Source of the DNA: Phoma sp. XZ068
Lineage: Eukaryota; Ascomycota; Dothideomycetes; Pleosporales; Didymellaceae
NCBI GenBank assembly: GCA_004835665.1
Contig: RBKR01000001.1
Coordinates: forward strand, 2,790,001-2,854,000
Direction of reading: 5' to 3'
DNA length: 64,000 nucleotides
The notes below the pieces were generated by a model that saw only the letters and a list, made by a program, of their open reading frames with translations, was not told where the DNA came from and did not search any database. Positions 12,018 to 23,393 of the stretch are shown in pieces. Position 1 is the stretch's first letter, and each line of letters starts with the position of its first letter. The position numbers and the translations under genes were made by a program.

Positions 12018-13180
12018 GATTGCGGTGGTGAGGTTGACGTGCTTGGTGTTGTTACTGGAGGTAGGACGAGTGGGTTGGTATCAGGTCTGGTTTGCGTGTG
12101 AAGGCTGTAAGAGACATGCAATAGCAGTCTGTTGTGTGTAGGTTGTGTGTTTGTGTGACACGAGGTCAGGCAGGCACAATATTAACCGTTGGTGGAGTGG
12201 TGAAGACTGCGCGGTATCCGCATACAGCGAAAATTTTGCAGTTTGGGGGGCGGTTCGACTCGGAAGGCGTGGAGTTGGCGCGAATACATATACCGCAGAT
12301 ATCGTTGTCGACTCTGTGGTGGGGAGGGGTTGCTTGTGCGGTGCCTACAGGCGAATGTGGCGGATCAGAGGAGTCGCGGGAGTGCGACTTAACGGGCGGG
12401 TTTGCGAGTGATTTGTGTGCAGTTGCCAGTGACAGACACTGGGTAGGGCGGGTTTGCCTGATGGGTTTGCGCTGGGCGAAAGTGTGAGAGTGTGCGGGCT
12501 TGGAGGAGTCGAGGGCAAGTTTTTAAAGGCGATGGTGGAGAAGCACCCGTGGCTCGAGCGCGACGCCAAACAGCGGCCAATTGCAGCACCAACCGTGGAA
12601 CACCCAAGCAATCAGCGATGCGCAACACGTGTATCACAAACAGCCGTTCATCAAGCTGCAGCCATTCCCTAACCGCTACGTAGCCTTGTCATTCCCTGTG
12701 CTGTAGAAACATACTCCTACGCACTGCATGTAGAGTGAGACCCAAACAGTCCAGCTTGTGTGCCCGCCGATCACAAAGAAATTTCTCGATCAAATCCAAT
12801 AGCCTGCCTGGAACAATCATGACTGTTTCAGCGAGTTCACAGCCCACTGCCGATATTGCCGAATGTTACAGATTGCCGCTGCGGATGTAAGCCTCGCCCA
12901 CCAAATTCTCCTGAGCGTTGGACAGCATGTGGCAATCAGCAGCCTTTCTATCTTTCATCCAGAAAGAAATTATAGTTTTCCTGATAAATGCATGTGGTCT
13001 ATTGGGGAGGCATTTTGAACACAATATTGTTCAAGGTGGGAAAATTGTACCTTGGTACTGTGTCGCCGCGGTGTGGGGTAGCCCGTCCCGCTGCAAAGTC
13101 AGCTTCGTTGCACACTCACATCTCCAGTGACAGAACAAGTACCAAGCTCAGCACTTGGAAAAAACCGTCCAATCAGAAAC
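12018..13180. promoter_or_regulatory. divergent upstream region of eIF5 and THI6
   Basis: An 1163-bp gap between two start codons pointing apart. A CCAAT-containing stretch (GGCCAATTGCAGC) lies at about 12576-12588. No thiamine-pyrophosphate riboswitch core was found here or in the first THI6 intron. The several overlapping open frames have no recognisable product. Confidence 0.4.
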
Positions 13181-14914
13181 ATGGCGGCCCAGGTCGACTA
13201 CTCGCTGTACCTTGTGACTGACTCGACAGAAGCCATCCTAGGCTCGAGAGATCTTGTCGAGGTTGTCGAGCAAGCCTTGCAAGGAGGTCAGTTCAACTTT
13301 CCACTTTTCACTTCTACTTTCGTGAACAACATTACATTCTGAGGATCATCGATTGACACTTCGCCAGGTGTCACCATCGTCCAGTACAGAGACAAAACCA
13401 GCGACACAGGTGTTCTCATTTCAACAGCAAAAAAGCTACATGATAAATGCAAGCAACACAACATCCCATTCCTCATCAACGACAGAGTCGATGTTGCACT
13501 CGCCGTAGGCTGCGAAGGCGTTCATATCGGCCAAGATGACATGAGCATCATCGAAGCACGTCGCCTTCTAGGAGATGATAAGATCATCGGCGTCACAGTC
13601 TCTTCAATCGAAGAAGCAAGGATAGCCGTAGAGAGGGGCGCAGACTACCTGGGGATCGGCACACTCTATGCTACCCAGACGAAAAAGAACACCAAGGACA
13701 TCCTCGGCGTAAACGGTATCAGAAAGATTTTGAGCAGCCTAGAAAACGCAGATGAGAAGAGCAAGAATGTCAAGACTGTGTGCATCGGCGGCGTCAACGC
13801 ATCCAACGTCCAGCGCGTTATCCACCAACTCTACGCTCCTCGTTCTCCCTCCTCAAAGCCTAAAACCATCGACGGCGTTGCCATCGTGTCCGCCATCGTC
13901 GGCGCTCAAGACCCCAAGGATGCTTCTTTCCACTTGCAGAAACTCATCAAATCCTGTCCTCCGTTCTCCGCATCCACCGACCCCGTGTTTTGGCTCGAGA
14001 AGAACGAAGATGAAGTCAACACCCTGATCTCGACAGCAGATAAGGCCACAGCAGCAGTCCACTCCAAGAGTCCACTGAGCCACAACATGACGAACCTCGT
14101 TGTCCAAAATTTCGCTGCAAATGTCGCCCTTGCCATCGGCGCTTCGCCCATCATGGCCAACTACGGCGAAGAAGCGTCCGATCTGTCACGTCTGGGCGGC
14201 GCGCTAGTCGTGAACATGGGCACCGTGACTCCGGAAGGGCTTCTGAACTACAAGAAGGCCATTACCGCGTACAATGCCGCGGGCGGGCCGATTGTGCTTG
14301 ATCCCGTAGGTGCAGGGGCAACGAGTGTGCGAAGAGATGCATTGGGGCAGCTGCTTGGTGCAGGTTACTTTGATCTCATTAAGGGGAATGAGAGGGAGAT
14401 TATGGCCGTGGCGAGGGCGAGTGGGTTTACTCTTGACGATTCCAGTCAGCAGCGCGGTGTGGATAGTGGAGATTCGTTGTTCAGCCTTGCGCAGAGAGCG
14501 TACCTTGTGTCGAGGATCGCCCTAAGGGAGCGCAACGTTGTGCTTATGACGGGCGCGACTGATGTCATCAGTGATGGCGTACGCACATACGCTATCAGCA
14601 ACGGACATGCATACCTGGGGAAGATTACAGGCAGTGGATGTACGCTTGGGACTACGTTGAGTGCGTACTTGGCTGCGTGGCCGCAGGATAAGTTGCATGC
14701 GGCCGTGGCTGGCATTCTGCATTATGAGATCGCGGCTGAGTACGCGTCAAGGAGAGAGGATGTCAAGGGCCCGGGAACGTTTGTGCCAGCGTTCATTGAT
14801 GAGCTATTTGCGAGGGGAGGCATTGTCAGTGAGGGCAAGGAGAGCTGGGGTAAGGATGTGAAGGTGGAGTGTTTGAAGGACATTCCTGATGCTGGCTTGT
14901 TGAAGGATGTTTGA
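13181..14914 (+). CDS. THI6: bifunctional thiamine-phosphate synthase / hydroxyethylthiazole kinase, 550 aa
   Basis: Exons are 13181-13286 and 13368-14914, with an 81-bp phase-1 intron, giving 550 aa. Residues 1-~215 are the TIM-barrel thiamine-phosphate synthase: YLVTDS, GGVTIVQYRDK (phosphate/pyrimidine contacts), INDRVDVALAVGCEGVHIGQDDM and GIGTLYATQTKKN. Residues ~240-545 are the ThiM-type kinase: SPLSHNMTNLVVQNFAANVAL, VLDPVGAGATSVR and the nucleotide-binding GKITGSGCTLGTTLSAY with its catalytic Cys. Together they phosphorylate hydroxyethylthiazole and couple it to HMP-pyrophosphate, yielding thiamine monophosphate. The order and length fit yeast Thi6 (about 540 aa). The 3' end is convergent with the next gene, only 59 bp apart. 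Confidence 0.96.
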
Positions 14915-14973
14915 TTCACAAAGTGCTGTACATGGCGGTCTATGTTGTAGCTCGTACTGCCCAGTCGGCCTCT

Positions 14974-16230
14974 CTATCCATCGACCTTGATCTTCATCCC
15001 AAAATCATTGAGAACATCTACATACTGTTCACCGAGCGTCGCAGGCGTAAGAATTCCGCCTCCCAGTCTCCCCGCCTCTGTATCCTCGAGTCGGCCTCTC
15101 AAAACGACATTCGCCGCAGCAGACAACGTGATGGCTGTAGCTGCGTAACCGCCGTGAGCACAGTCGATCTTTGCCGTAGCCTTCTGGCCACTGCCCTCCG
15201 CAACACCCACACCACGGTAAGACATGAAGTCATTCTTCATGCTCTCCCTTGTAGGGCCCTCACCGGGTCCAGGAATCAAGAACTTCTTGAAAAGAGGTGC
15301 AAGGATCAAACGAGTAGGTGGTAGGGCGAGGAACAGTCCAACCAAGCCCAATGCAATCTTGACTACAAGACCTTGAACAAGAGACTTGGCACGCAAGTAC
15401 TCGTTGAAGCGGAAGCGTGGTCCGTAGCCGTACAGACCGGCAGAGCGGTGCACAATGCATGTGTCGACGCTTGCCATCAGGCCTGTGGTCTGCAGACCGC
15501 CAAGCTCAGCGACATTGGGTAGGCCAAGCAGACCTCCACTGGGTTCACCAGCAGGCTTATCTAGCTGCTTGTCGAACTTGGTCGGGCTGAGAGAGTAGGG
15601 GTGCATAGACTTGGCCAGGTGGCTGAGCGAGTAGTTACTGAACAGCTCCAGCATTGTCAGGGCGGTGCCACCGCTGATGCCGCTCTTGAAGTCGTAAAGG
15701 GTCATAATGACCCGCTCGCAGTCTGCTTGGAATTTCTTTCGCACTTCACGAGCGAGGACATAGGCCATGATGTCGGCAGGTACAGAGTCGAGTCCTGCTT
15801 CTGGGATGATGATACTCTTGTTGGACTTTGCAAGCGCATCATATTTGGCAATCATGTCGTAGATCCAGGGTACCTCACCAGTGGAGTCCAAGTAATGTGT
15901 GCCGTTAGCAGCGCAGGCTGCAAGGACCGGCTCGCCATAGTGCATGAAGGGACCGACAGTGGTGATGAGAAGCTTGGTCTTCTTGACAAGAGTGTTCAGT
16001 TGATCAGGTTCCAGTGCGCAGGTCTCAACGTCCGGCAGCTTGCGATTCGCATTGAGCTTCTTCAATTCGTCGATGACAGCATGCAGCTTCGTCGTATTAC
16101 GCCCAGCGATGGCCCATTTCAGATCCTCAGGCAAGTGGGTGCTGATCCATTCTGCGACGAGTTTTCCAGTGTAGCCAGTTGCGCCAAGCAAAACGAGCTC
16201 ATATTGGCGGTTGTTCTGTATTTGAGCCAT
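14974..16230 (-). CDS. saccharopine dehydrogenase-like oxidoreductase (SCCPDH family), 418 aa
   Basis: A single exon. I chose the ATG at 16230 (MAQIQNNRQYELVLLGATGYTG) because it puts the Rossmann glycine motif GATGYTGKLVAEW near the N-terminus as in relatives. An in-frame ATG at 16302 would add 24 residues. Further signatures are AIAGRNTTKL, TVGPFMHYGEPVLAAC, GTHYLDSTGEVPW and AGLDSVPAD. A hydrophobic segment (VVKIALGLVGLFLALPPT) in the C-terminal half fits a membrane- or lipid-droplet-associated member. The family is NAD(P)-dependent and related to trans-acting enoyl reductases. True saccharopine dehydrogenase activity should not be assumed. The substrate is unknown. Confidence 0.9.
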   Translation of the reverse strand: MAQIQNNRQYELVLLGATGYTGKLVAEWISTHLPEDLKWAIAGRNTTKLHAVIDELKKLNANRKLPDVETCALEPDQLNTLVKKTKLLITTVGPFMHYGEPVLAACAANGTHYLDSTGEVPWIYDMIAKYDALAKSNKSIIIPEAGLDSVPADIMAYVLAREVRKKFQADCERVIMTLYDFKSGISGGTALTMLELFSNYSLSHLAKSMHPYSLSPTKFDKQLDKPAGEPSGGLLGLPNVAELGGLQTTGLMASVDTCIVHRSAGLYGYGPRFRFNEYLRAKSLVQGLVVKIALGLVGLFLALPPTRLILAPLFKKFLIPGPGEGPTRESMKNDFMSYRGVGVAEGSGQKATAKIDCAHGGYAATAITLSAAANVVLRGRLEDTEAGRLGGGILTPATLGEQYVDVLNDFGMKIKVDG

Positions 16231-16302
16231 GTCGTCTTCGATTGTTCTCGATGAGAATGAGTACTGTGCGGCCAGGTGAGGTTTGACGAAAAGGTGGGAC
16301 AT

Positions 16303-17060
16303 CAGACAGATGAAATCGCTCCCTTACTCGCAATCTTCACACATCGGACGAAGTTCTACATGTGGAAGGCCGATGAAGTCATGGGCCGAGGCATGAGCCA
16401 AGCACACCGATACATGCTCTGCAGGTCACCGTCCCGCCACATGATGTACTCATTACCGTATATTACCATATGATAGTTTCAGTTGAAGCTGAACAGCTCT
16501 CTCAATTTTCTGTGCAAGAATAATGTAAGATTTGCTCGTGCCCACGAGCACAGTAAGGTGAGGATCAGTCGAAGCTACGACCAGTACGGCTAGTGCAAGA
16601 CAAGAAGCGCGAGAAGGTGCGCAGAACGACAACACAACGCTGTCTCAAACACCACAAACAAGAATATGTGACCAGCACAGCACTGCTGGTCTTGCGCGAC
16701 TGCGCTCTATTCGGGAGGCCGCGCGACGTGCGTTCTGCTATATTATGGACACCAGCGAGCACTGGAAGTCCAGGAGACGCTCGGAGGGGTCACACTGACC
16801 TCCATGCTACCTGCGGCGTCGCTGACAGTCTGAGGACTTGTAGATCACAGAGAGACGACCGTTTCGGCGCATGCTGTCTGCCACTAGCGACGCGTCTGCT
16901 TGTTTCCAGCAAGATCGAATCCTTTGCACCGAACGGCGGCCCCACGGCGCTCACCCACCCCGCAGCATTTAGATGTAGAAGTACAAGAACCATACATTGC
17001 CCCACATTACCCGGGCTCCAGATCCACAAGTTGCGCGACGAACGCGTATCGAGACTACCA
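16303..17060. other. intergenic, no confident gene
   Basis: The frames at 16565-17249 give Arg/Ser/Thr-rich translations on both strands without recognisable motifs. Confidence 0.4.
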
Positions 17061-17558
17061 ATGGTTCTCACCATCGGCCTTCTTCGAACCGTGTCGAACC
17101 GCCTCAAGCGTCTATCCACACTGCCTACTTTGAGCACGCGTGAAGTCCCATATGATCCGAGCAACGATATCCGTTTTACGAGCGTGGGCAGCTCCAGAGA
17201 CGATAGCTGGCCTAGGACATTTGATGTTGGTCAACAAGCAATCGTGTAAGTCTGGGGTGTCTTACGATACGTCTCAAACTGTCAGAGCATGGCGACCGGT
17301 GCACCCTGATGCCCAAGCAACGAGGACCGCCTGCGAGCGCAAACACCTTAGTCTGCATATTCTCCCACAGAACTGATTGCAATCGTACAAGGAACCATCG
17401 GAGCGCAAGATCCAAGACAAACGATAGATCCGTACGGTTCCAGCGTTGTCAGGGAGTATCGAATCACGAAAGCAAAGGACCTGAAACATGTTTGCATTCC
17501 AAGCATCCACCTGGTGATTCTGACAAGTCATACGGCTCATCCATTTAGAGCGCTGTGA
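17061..17558 (+). CDS. putative small gene of unknown function, three exons
   Basis: A tentative model: 17061-17243, 17286-17298 and 17371-17558, giving 127 aa. Two stretches read like real protein. One is VPYDPSNDIRFTSVGSSRDD with DSWPRTFDVGQQAI; the other is ELIAIVQGTIGAQDPRQTID with VREYRITKAKDLKHVCIPS. The frame only holds if a 13-nt middle exon is spliced in, with GTGTAA and GTGCAC donors. The true N-terminus may lie further upstream. No family is recognised and no signal peptide is seen. It could be a decayed gene or a transcribed relic. Confidence 0.28.
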
Positions 17559-17916
17559 CACGTGGTAAAGTAAGCGTCCAGGTCCGGCGGCTGATGTGCA
17601 TGGAACGGCTGCGTCACCGACCGCTCTCCTTTTGGGTTAAGATATTTTCATGAACGCGAAGGTACGCGCTCAAGCTTAACTGACCGTCGCAAAGGCATAT
17701 ATCACGAGCTTCGCAGGCCGGCGCTACTGCCTGTGGTGTGGCTGATGCAGGGTGGGAAAGGTCAATGACAGGATCCATGCAGGTGCATTGGCCAAGAAGG
17801 CGCTAGCCGGACTACTTAAGCTCGCGCCCCTCCGGCTCTCGACCTTCCCCATCTTCAACTTATGAATCGCGTCGACCAACCTTACCCTCCTTCCTCTTCT
17901 TCGAACTTTCAAAATA

Positions 17917-20017
17917 ATGGCCGAGACTTGTATAGTCTGCCTCGGCGATCTCGTCCACCCAGACGAAGGTCCCCCCGCCACCGAGGTGCCATCAGCACCC
18001 AAATCGCTTGCGGATGGGGCTGATGCTAATCTTGGTAACCCTGATACGTCCATCACGACAGCTTCAGAACAACCAAAAGATGATGAGATGGTTGCACATC
18101 TACTACCATGCGGTCACAATCTACACAACGAATGCCTCAAACCTTGGGTGGAACGAGCCAACAGCTGTCCGATATGCCGAGCTAGCTTCAACATGGTCGA
18201 GCTCAGTGCGCGCGTAGGAGGTATGTCAATCCGAGATGTCACGAACTGGCGAGCTGCAAGATGTGGTGGTTGCCTAGCGGCCCCCTAGCTACTGGCTAAA
18301 TGGTCAGTCGAACTCGACTCAATCCTTACGCGATGGAACGTCGCTGCTGCATAATGCTAAGCAGCAGATCACTTCCGGACACCTTATTAACCAAGCTACA
18401 GGTCCTAAGCTATCCGAGTATACTGTCAAAGATAGGCAACAAGTCGCCGACATCGACCCTTCCATGATCGTCGACGAGGACTACGCACTCGAGGATGACG
18501 GAAGCTATGACGCATGCATGGTCTGTGATGAGTTCGGCGACTCGTCACAGCTCATGTTTTGCCATAGCTGTGAGCAGCTCTGCCACGTCTTTTGCGCTGG
18601 CCTCGACGAAATGCCGACACGCGGCGCTTGGTACTGTCAAGGCTGCATCGAGAACCCAGCACTACTCCAGGCGGCGACTCGTCGGCGCACCAACCCTCGC
18701 GGCCCTGCAGCATGGATCAATGGACGCAGCCGAGTGCCTCGACACAATCGAGCTCCAGATGAATGGGTCGGGGTGTGGCAGAGCGTATGGAATCGGTTGC
18801 AATGGGATATCGACTTCCCGTTCGAAGATGAAGACCAGTCAGAGAACCAGTCCGAAGTCCTCCGACGCGAGGCACACGAATGGGAGCGACGGTTTGAGCT
18901 CGCTCGTCAGATGGGTGCAGGCACTCGATTCCGCGCTGCCGCCGATAACATTCACTCGCGCCGCCGAGGCTCAAATCGCTCCGCACGACCTACAAACCGA
19001 GCGTTTCATCGCGAACCACCTAAGACGCCTAGGGACCCCGAATCACAAGAGGAGATTAGTGCCTGGAATCAGTTCGAGAAGGCACGGAATCAGCTCGCGC
19101 AGCTAGGCGACGTTCCGGCGCCACCTGAAAGTACCACAAGCAGCCGGCGGGGACGCAAGCGAAAGTCTGCCGACTCATCACCTGGTGCTGAGCCTGCTGA
19201 GCAACAACCAGAGCGCAAGCTAAAGCGCCCACGTACACGTCTACACATTGACAACGGAAGAGGTGAATCGTCCGCAGCCGGGGCCCGCCGCAGCACTGTT
19301 ATCCATGAAGGCGGCCAAGAACCAGCTACATCGCCACCAGCAGGTGAATCATCAACAGCTCCCGGTTTTCTCGCCTCTTTGTTGCAAGAAGTCGAGGTCG
19401 ACCGCTTTGCCGAACGCGACAAAGAGATCGCCGCCCCACAGCCCAAGCGCATCATTGTGGAGCGAGCTTGCTCACCCCAACACTCTTCTCCCGGCCTATC
19501 CCCGGTCTACCAGCAACCTCGTGCGGACATGACTACACCGCCGCCTCTCAATCTTACCCGTCCAAAGTCACCTGTTGAACAAGACCAGGGTTCTCCAACA
19601 TATTCTCCCTATTCACCTGCCGATGATGAGCGATTAGGTCGTCGTAGGCTGACGCAGCGCGCTGCTGGCCTCAGCAGCCCACCCCGGTCAAAAGACTCCT
19701 CACCCTCACGGCCGCCAACCCTCTCTTACTCAACCAAAGCCGAGCTGCAACGTATGGTCACTGCTGTCCTCAAGCCACTGTATCTGAAGAAGGAAGTCAC
19801 GAAGGAGGAATATACTGATATCAATCGTGACGTCTCACGTCTGTTATACGAGAAGGTTGGTGATGCTGGTGCTGCTGCCCTTGCGGATCAGGATACCAGG
19901 GAGAAGTGGCAGCGCATGGCGAACGAAGAGGTTGATGGAGCCATCGCTTCGCTGCGCGCTGCTGGTGTTATAGCGTTGTCACCTGCCGCGGACGACTCTG
20001 CATCGTCTTCGTCGTGA
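17917..20017 (+). CDS. RING + PHD finger protein (PHRF1-like), 639 aa
   Basis: Exons are 17917-18220 and 18402-20017. The 181-bp phase-1 intron begins GTATGTC and ends CTACAG. A RING-H2 domain (residues ~5-90) has CIVC, CGHNLHNEC and CPICR ligands. An acidic linker follows, then a C4HC3 PHD finger from C140: CMVCDEFGDSSQLMFCHSC, CHVFC and WYCQGC. The middle is long, disordered and basic, with likely nuclear localisation (SSRRGRKRKSADSS, RKLKRPRTRL). The C-terminus (~550-620) is helical: KAELQRMVTAVLKPLYLKK. This layout matches fungal PHD/RING proteins related to human PHRF1, with likely E3 ligase and histone-reading roles at chromatin. Function here is inferred from domains only. Confidence 0.87.
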
Positions 20018-20452
20018 TAGCGTATTGCCATTTTGTCTTGCTTGTTTAGCGCTTTGGGATATGGCGCATGGATGATATTAAGATACCATGGGAAATGGCG
20101 TTCTTGAACAGTAGATACTTTTTTTACGATCCGGAGATGAAATCAAGGCCACAAGCAGCTCTTCTAGAGCTTGTAACAGCTCATGCGTCCTCCAATAATC
20201 TCCAATGCAAGGATTAGGGTATCACGAGTGTGGCTTCTGCGAGGCGGTGCCAAGGTTTCAGGCGACAGCGAGTTTCCTCATCTGTTCTTTGCTACCGCTC
20301 GCACGCCGTATTGAAAGAACTCGCCTGATTTTGTCTCTAGGTCGAACAACCTCGCTCAGTAGTAATACATCAACGGGTGACTGGCCCAGTCTCACAAACT
20401 TCATTGAAATTGGTTGGCGTGCGTCACTCTTGCTTCACCATTAGGATCGACG

Positions 20453-23005
20453 ATGAAGAAACTATTGCGAAAGATGAGGCACCAGAGTAAAGATAGCAGT
20501 GATTCGGGCGCAGTACCGGACTCAGGACAAACACTCAGCAGTTCTTCACCAAGAATCAAGGAAGCGTCTACTTCTACAACTGCAACACTACCGCATGGAC
20601 ACCATGAGTCTTTAAGCACTACACTCAATAACCCCAAAAAGGACATTGTCTCGAATCCGAAGCAGATTCTCCACGCTCAGAAATCGCCACCAGACCGAGA
20701 GCAGTATGCGAACAAGCAGACGGTGAGACTTCTTTATAGTGTGCCCCCTCAGAATGTCACGATGCCCACGATGCAGACTGCTCAGCTCCCCATAACGCCT
20801 GAGCTCCGCGCCCTTGTAGAATCGGGATCAGGTGGTAGGACAGTGAATGAGGTTGTGGAGATCTTACAGGCACGACTCACTCCGTGTTGCTATACCTGCT
20901 ATTCTTTGGATGCTCGTGAGACTCCAAGAGATGCTGCAGGGAAGGGACACGATTGGGCCAAAAGAGAGTTCAACGTAGCCATTGGTACGCCGAGTCAGAA
21001 ACTTGTGATAAAGCACACGCAGCTTCTCAAAAGCTCAGCTTCCCGGTGCATCTACTGTACCCTAATTTGCTCAGCACTGAGTAGCATTCGTTCTGGTTGG
21101 GAGATTGGAGACTCTTTCGTCGAGCTCTTCCTCTCACCTAATCTTCCCGTTGTCGTCCGGTGGATCAAAGGAACAACTACCACATCAAGGCCTTTATTGG
21201 CAGGTGCCTATGGAAAAAATGTCACGTACACCATTCAAGCGAGGAAAATGACTCCAGATGTTGGTGCCTTCGACGCAAATATCGAGTTTGAGATATACCG
21301 GCCTGAAGTCCCACAGCCAACAATCATCAATGGTGTGTTTTGCTTCCGTCCTCTCAATCCTGACGCATTTATATAACGAGCGTATACAGATCTTTCAGGC
21401 TTAGTGTTAGCCCCCCTTGTTAGTCACATTGGTGCCGCACGTGAACGAGCGCCGAATGCCCGAGTCCTTGAATGCTTCAAATTTATCTCGGATCAAGCCA
21501 CAACCTGTCTGCAGCAACACAGCTGTGGAAGCGAGATACCTCGGTTGCCGGACCGCGTTGTGTGGATCAAACCCGACAATAGTGGGGAGATTAGATTGGT
21601 CGAGTTCACGAACATTCATGCACAGTACATCGCACTCAGCTATTGCTGGGGTCCCACAGGACCTGACACCTTTCTCACGGATAAAAAGAGTCTAGCTGGA
21701 AGGAAAGCTGGTATAAAGGCATCTGATCTACCACCTCTCTTCCTGGACGTTATCAACTGTGCCCGAATGCTCAGGATTGACTATGTCTGGATCGATCGTC
21801 TTTGCATCATTCAGGGCGACAAGGCCGACTGGGATATGCAAGCCCCTAAGATGGGACAGTACTATGGCAATGCCACGATAAGTATCAATGCGGCGTCCGC
21901 CAACTCTGAGATGGACAAGATCCTGGTTGGTAGAGACTCACGATGGGCGAGTTCCGCTCTCGACATAGCAGATCCGCGGCTTGGTACACTGGAGCTCCGA
22001 TTCCGTGAGCGGCCTTACACTTTGGTTACCGAAGCTAAAGGAGGAGATTACGGTAAGGTGTCTACTCGAGCGTGGATATGGCAGGAACGATTGCTTGCCG
22101 CGCGAACCGTTTTCTTCACGCCTTCTGCACTGAAGTTCGAGTGTCACCATCACTCCGTTTGGGAAGGCTACGGGAGCCATGTTAGCGGTCCTTCTTGGTC
22201 CGTTCAATTTGAAAAAATGACACAAGAGGATTGGGGTTTGCTCGTGGAAGAATTTACCAAAAGGGATATCACACACGCATCGGATAGACTTCCAGCAATC
22301 AATTCGGTGATGCAACGCATCTCCAATGCCAGAGGATGGATCCCAATCTGGGGCTTGTGGAAGGAGTTTCTAAACAAAGATCTAGCCTGGAGATCGAAAA
22401 GCATGGGTTTCATGAAAGCAGGACATCGATGCCACATCCAGACCAAGTACACCGCTCCCAGTTGGAGTTGGGCAAGTATCGAGGGTGCAATCGACTTCGC
22501 AGCAAGTAGGCTTCTGAAGGGATTTGAAGAAGATGATCCTTGCATACCCTGCTGTGACATCCTGGATTTAAACCTAGAGAGTGGTCTCTTGACCGTCTCC
22601 GCCCCTTGGATGGTGGCAACGATCAGATGCCAAATCGATCCTTCTGACACGCCATCAAACCCCATATACAACTACGAATGTCTGTCTGTCATTTTAGAAT
22701 CCGGAGTAGCATACCCAATAAGGCCTGATGTTGCACTTCAGCCGCGGCCCTCATCATCGGCCAGCGCATTGGCGGGTAAATGTAAAACCATCGGACGCGT
22801 GCCTTTTGGAAAAGCATTGCCCCAGGCGACTTGGACTGGCGAATGCATCTGCATACTACTGGGAAATACAAGAATGAGAGCTATCGTGCTGCTGCTAGGT
22901 GAGTCGCCCAGGATGGCAGGAGCGTACGAGCGGATTGGGCTGGCGGATGGGTGGTCGCCGGAGTTGTTCACAACCTCGAGCAAGAAGTCATTCAGGATTG
23001 TTTGA
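20453..23005 (+). CDS. HET-domain (heterokaryon incompatibility-type) protein, 831 aa
   Basis: Exons are 20453-21332 and 21390-23005. The 57-bp phase-1 intron links TIIN to DLSGLVLAPL. Residues 1-~290 are Ser-rich and then carry Cys pairs (CCYTCYSLD, RCIYC). The HET domain starts near residue 373: YIALSYCWGPTG, SDLPPLFLDVINCARML, DYVWIDRLCIIQGDKADW and MGQYYGNATISINAA. These are the three conserved blocks of Pfam HET. A TRAWIWQERLLAARTVFF segment follows, as in most members. HET proteins act in allorecognition and regulated cell death in filamentous ascomycetes; many genomic copies have no assigned partner. No NACHT or ankyrin repeats are attached. Confidence 0.9.
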
Positions 23006-23393
23006 TAACTTGATATGATTGAGTATGTCGCTGTAAGGCAGCCGGACTCTAGGGATTCATAACACGAGGGGGTAGCTGCGTTCGCTATGAGAGTGGTCTC
23101 ATAATCTCAAATTGCAGTTTTGTTAGTCGTCAAGGCTTGCCACTATTTTAGTGCAGAGTGTGCTCCCTAGGGGAAGAATAGGGAAGGATTTGCTGCTTAC
23201 TGAAAGAAAATGAGAGCATCACACGAGGAATGATAGGATAGTCAATTGTACTCACGATATTGCACTCACTCGTGACCCCCACATGGGCAACTATCCATCG
23301 TATCCGCAAACAGAGCTGTGTTGGGAAATAAAATAACCCTAGATCATGCTTCCATCTGCTCTAGGCAGTTGCCTGGTCATATACTTCGCCTCG
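23006..23393. other. convergent 3' intergenic region
   Basis: The gap between the HET-gene stop and the Nudix-gene stop, holding both 3' untranslated regions. No further feature seen. Confidence 0.4.

Noticed and set aside
13287..13367. Thiamine riboswitch in the first THI6 intron
   Set aside because: A CTGAGG string is present, but none of the remaining conserved thi-box segments follow. Fungal TPP switches are known mainly from THI4/NMT1-type genes.
16231..16302. Longer N-terminus for the saccharopine-dehydrogenase-like protein
   Set aside because: It would add 24 residues ahead of the Rossmann motif without family precedent. The internal ATG is preferred, though not proven.
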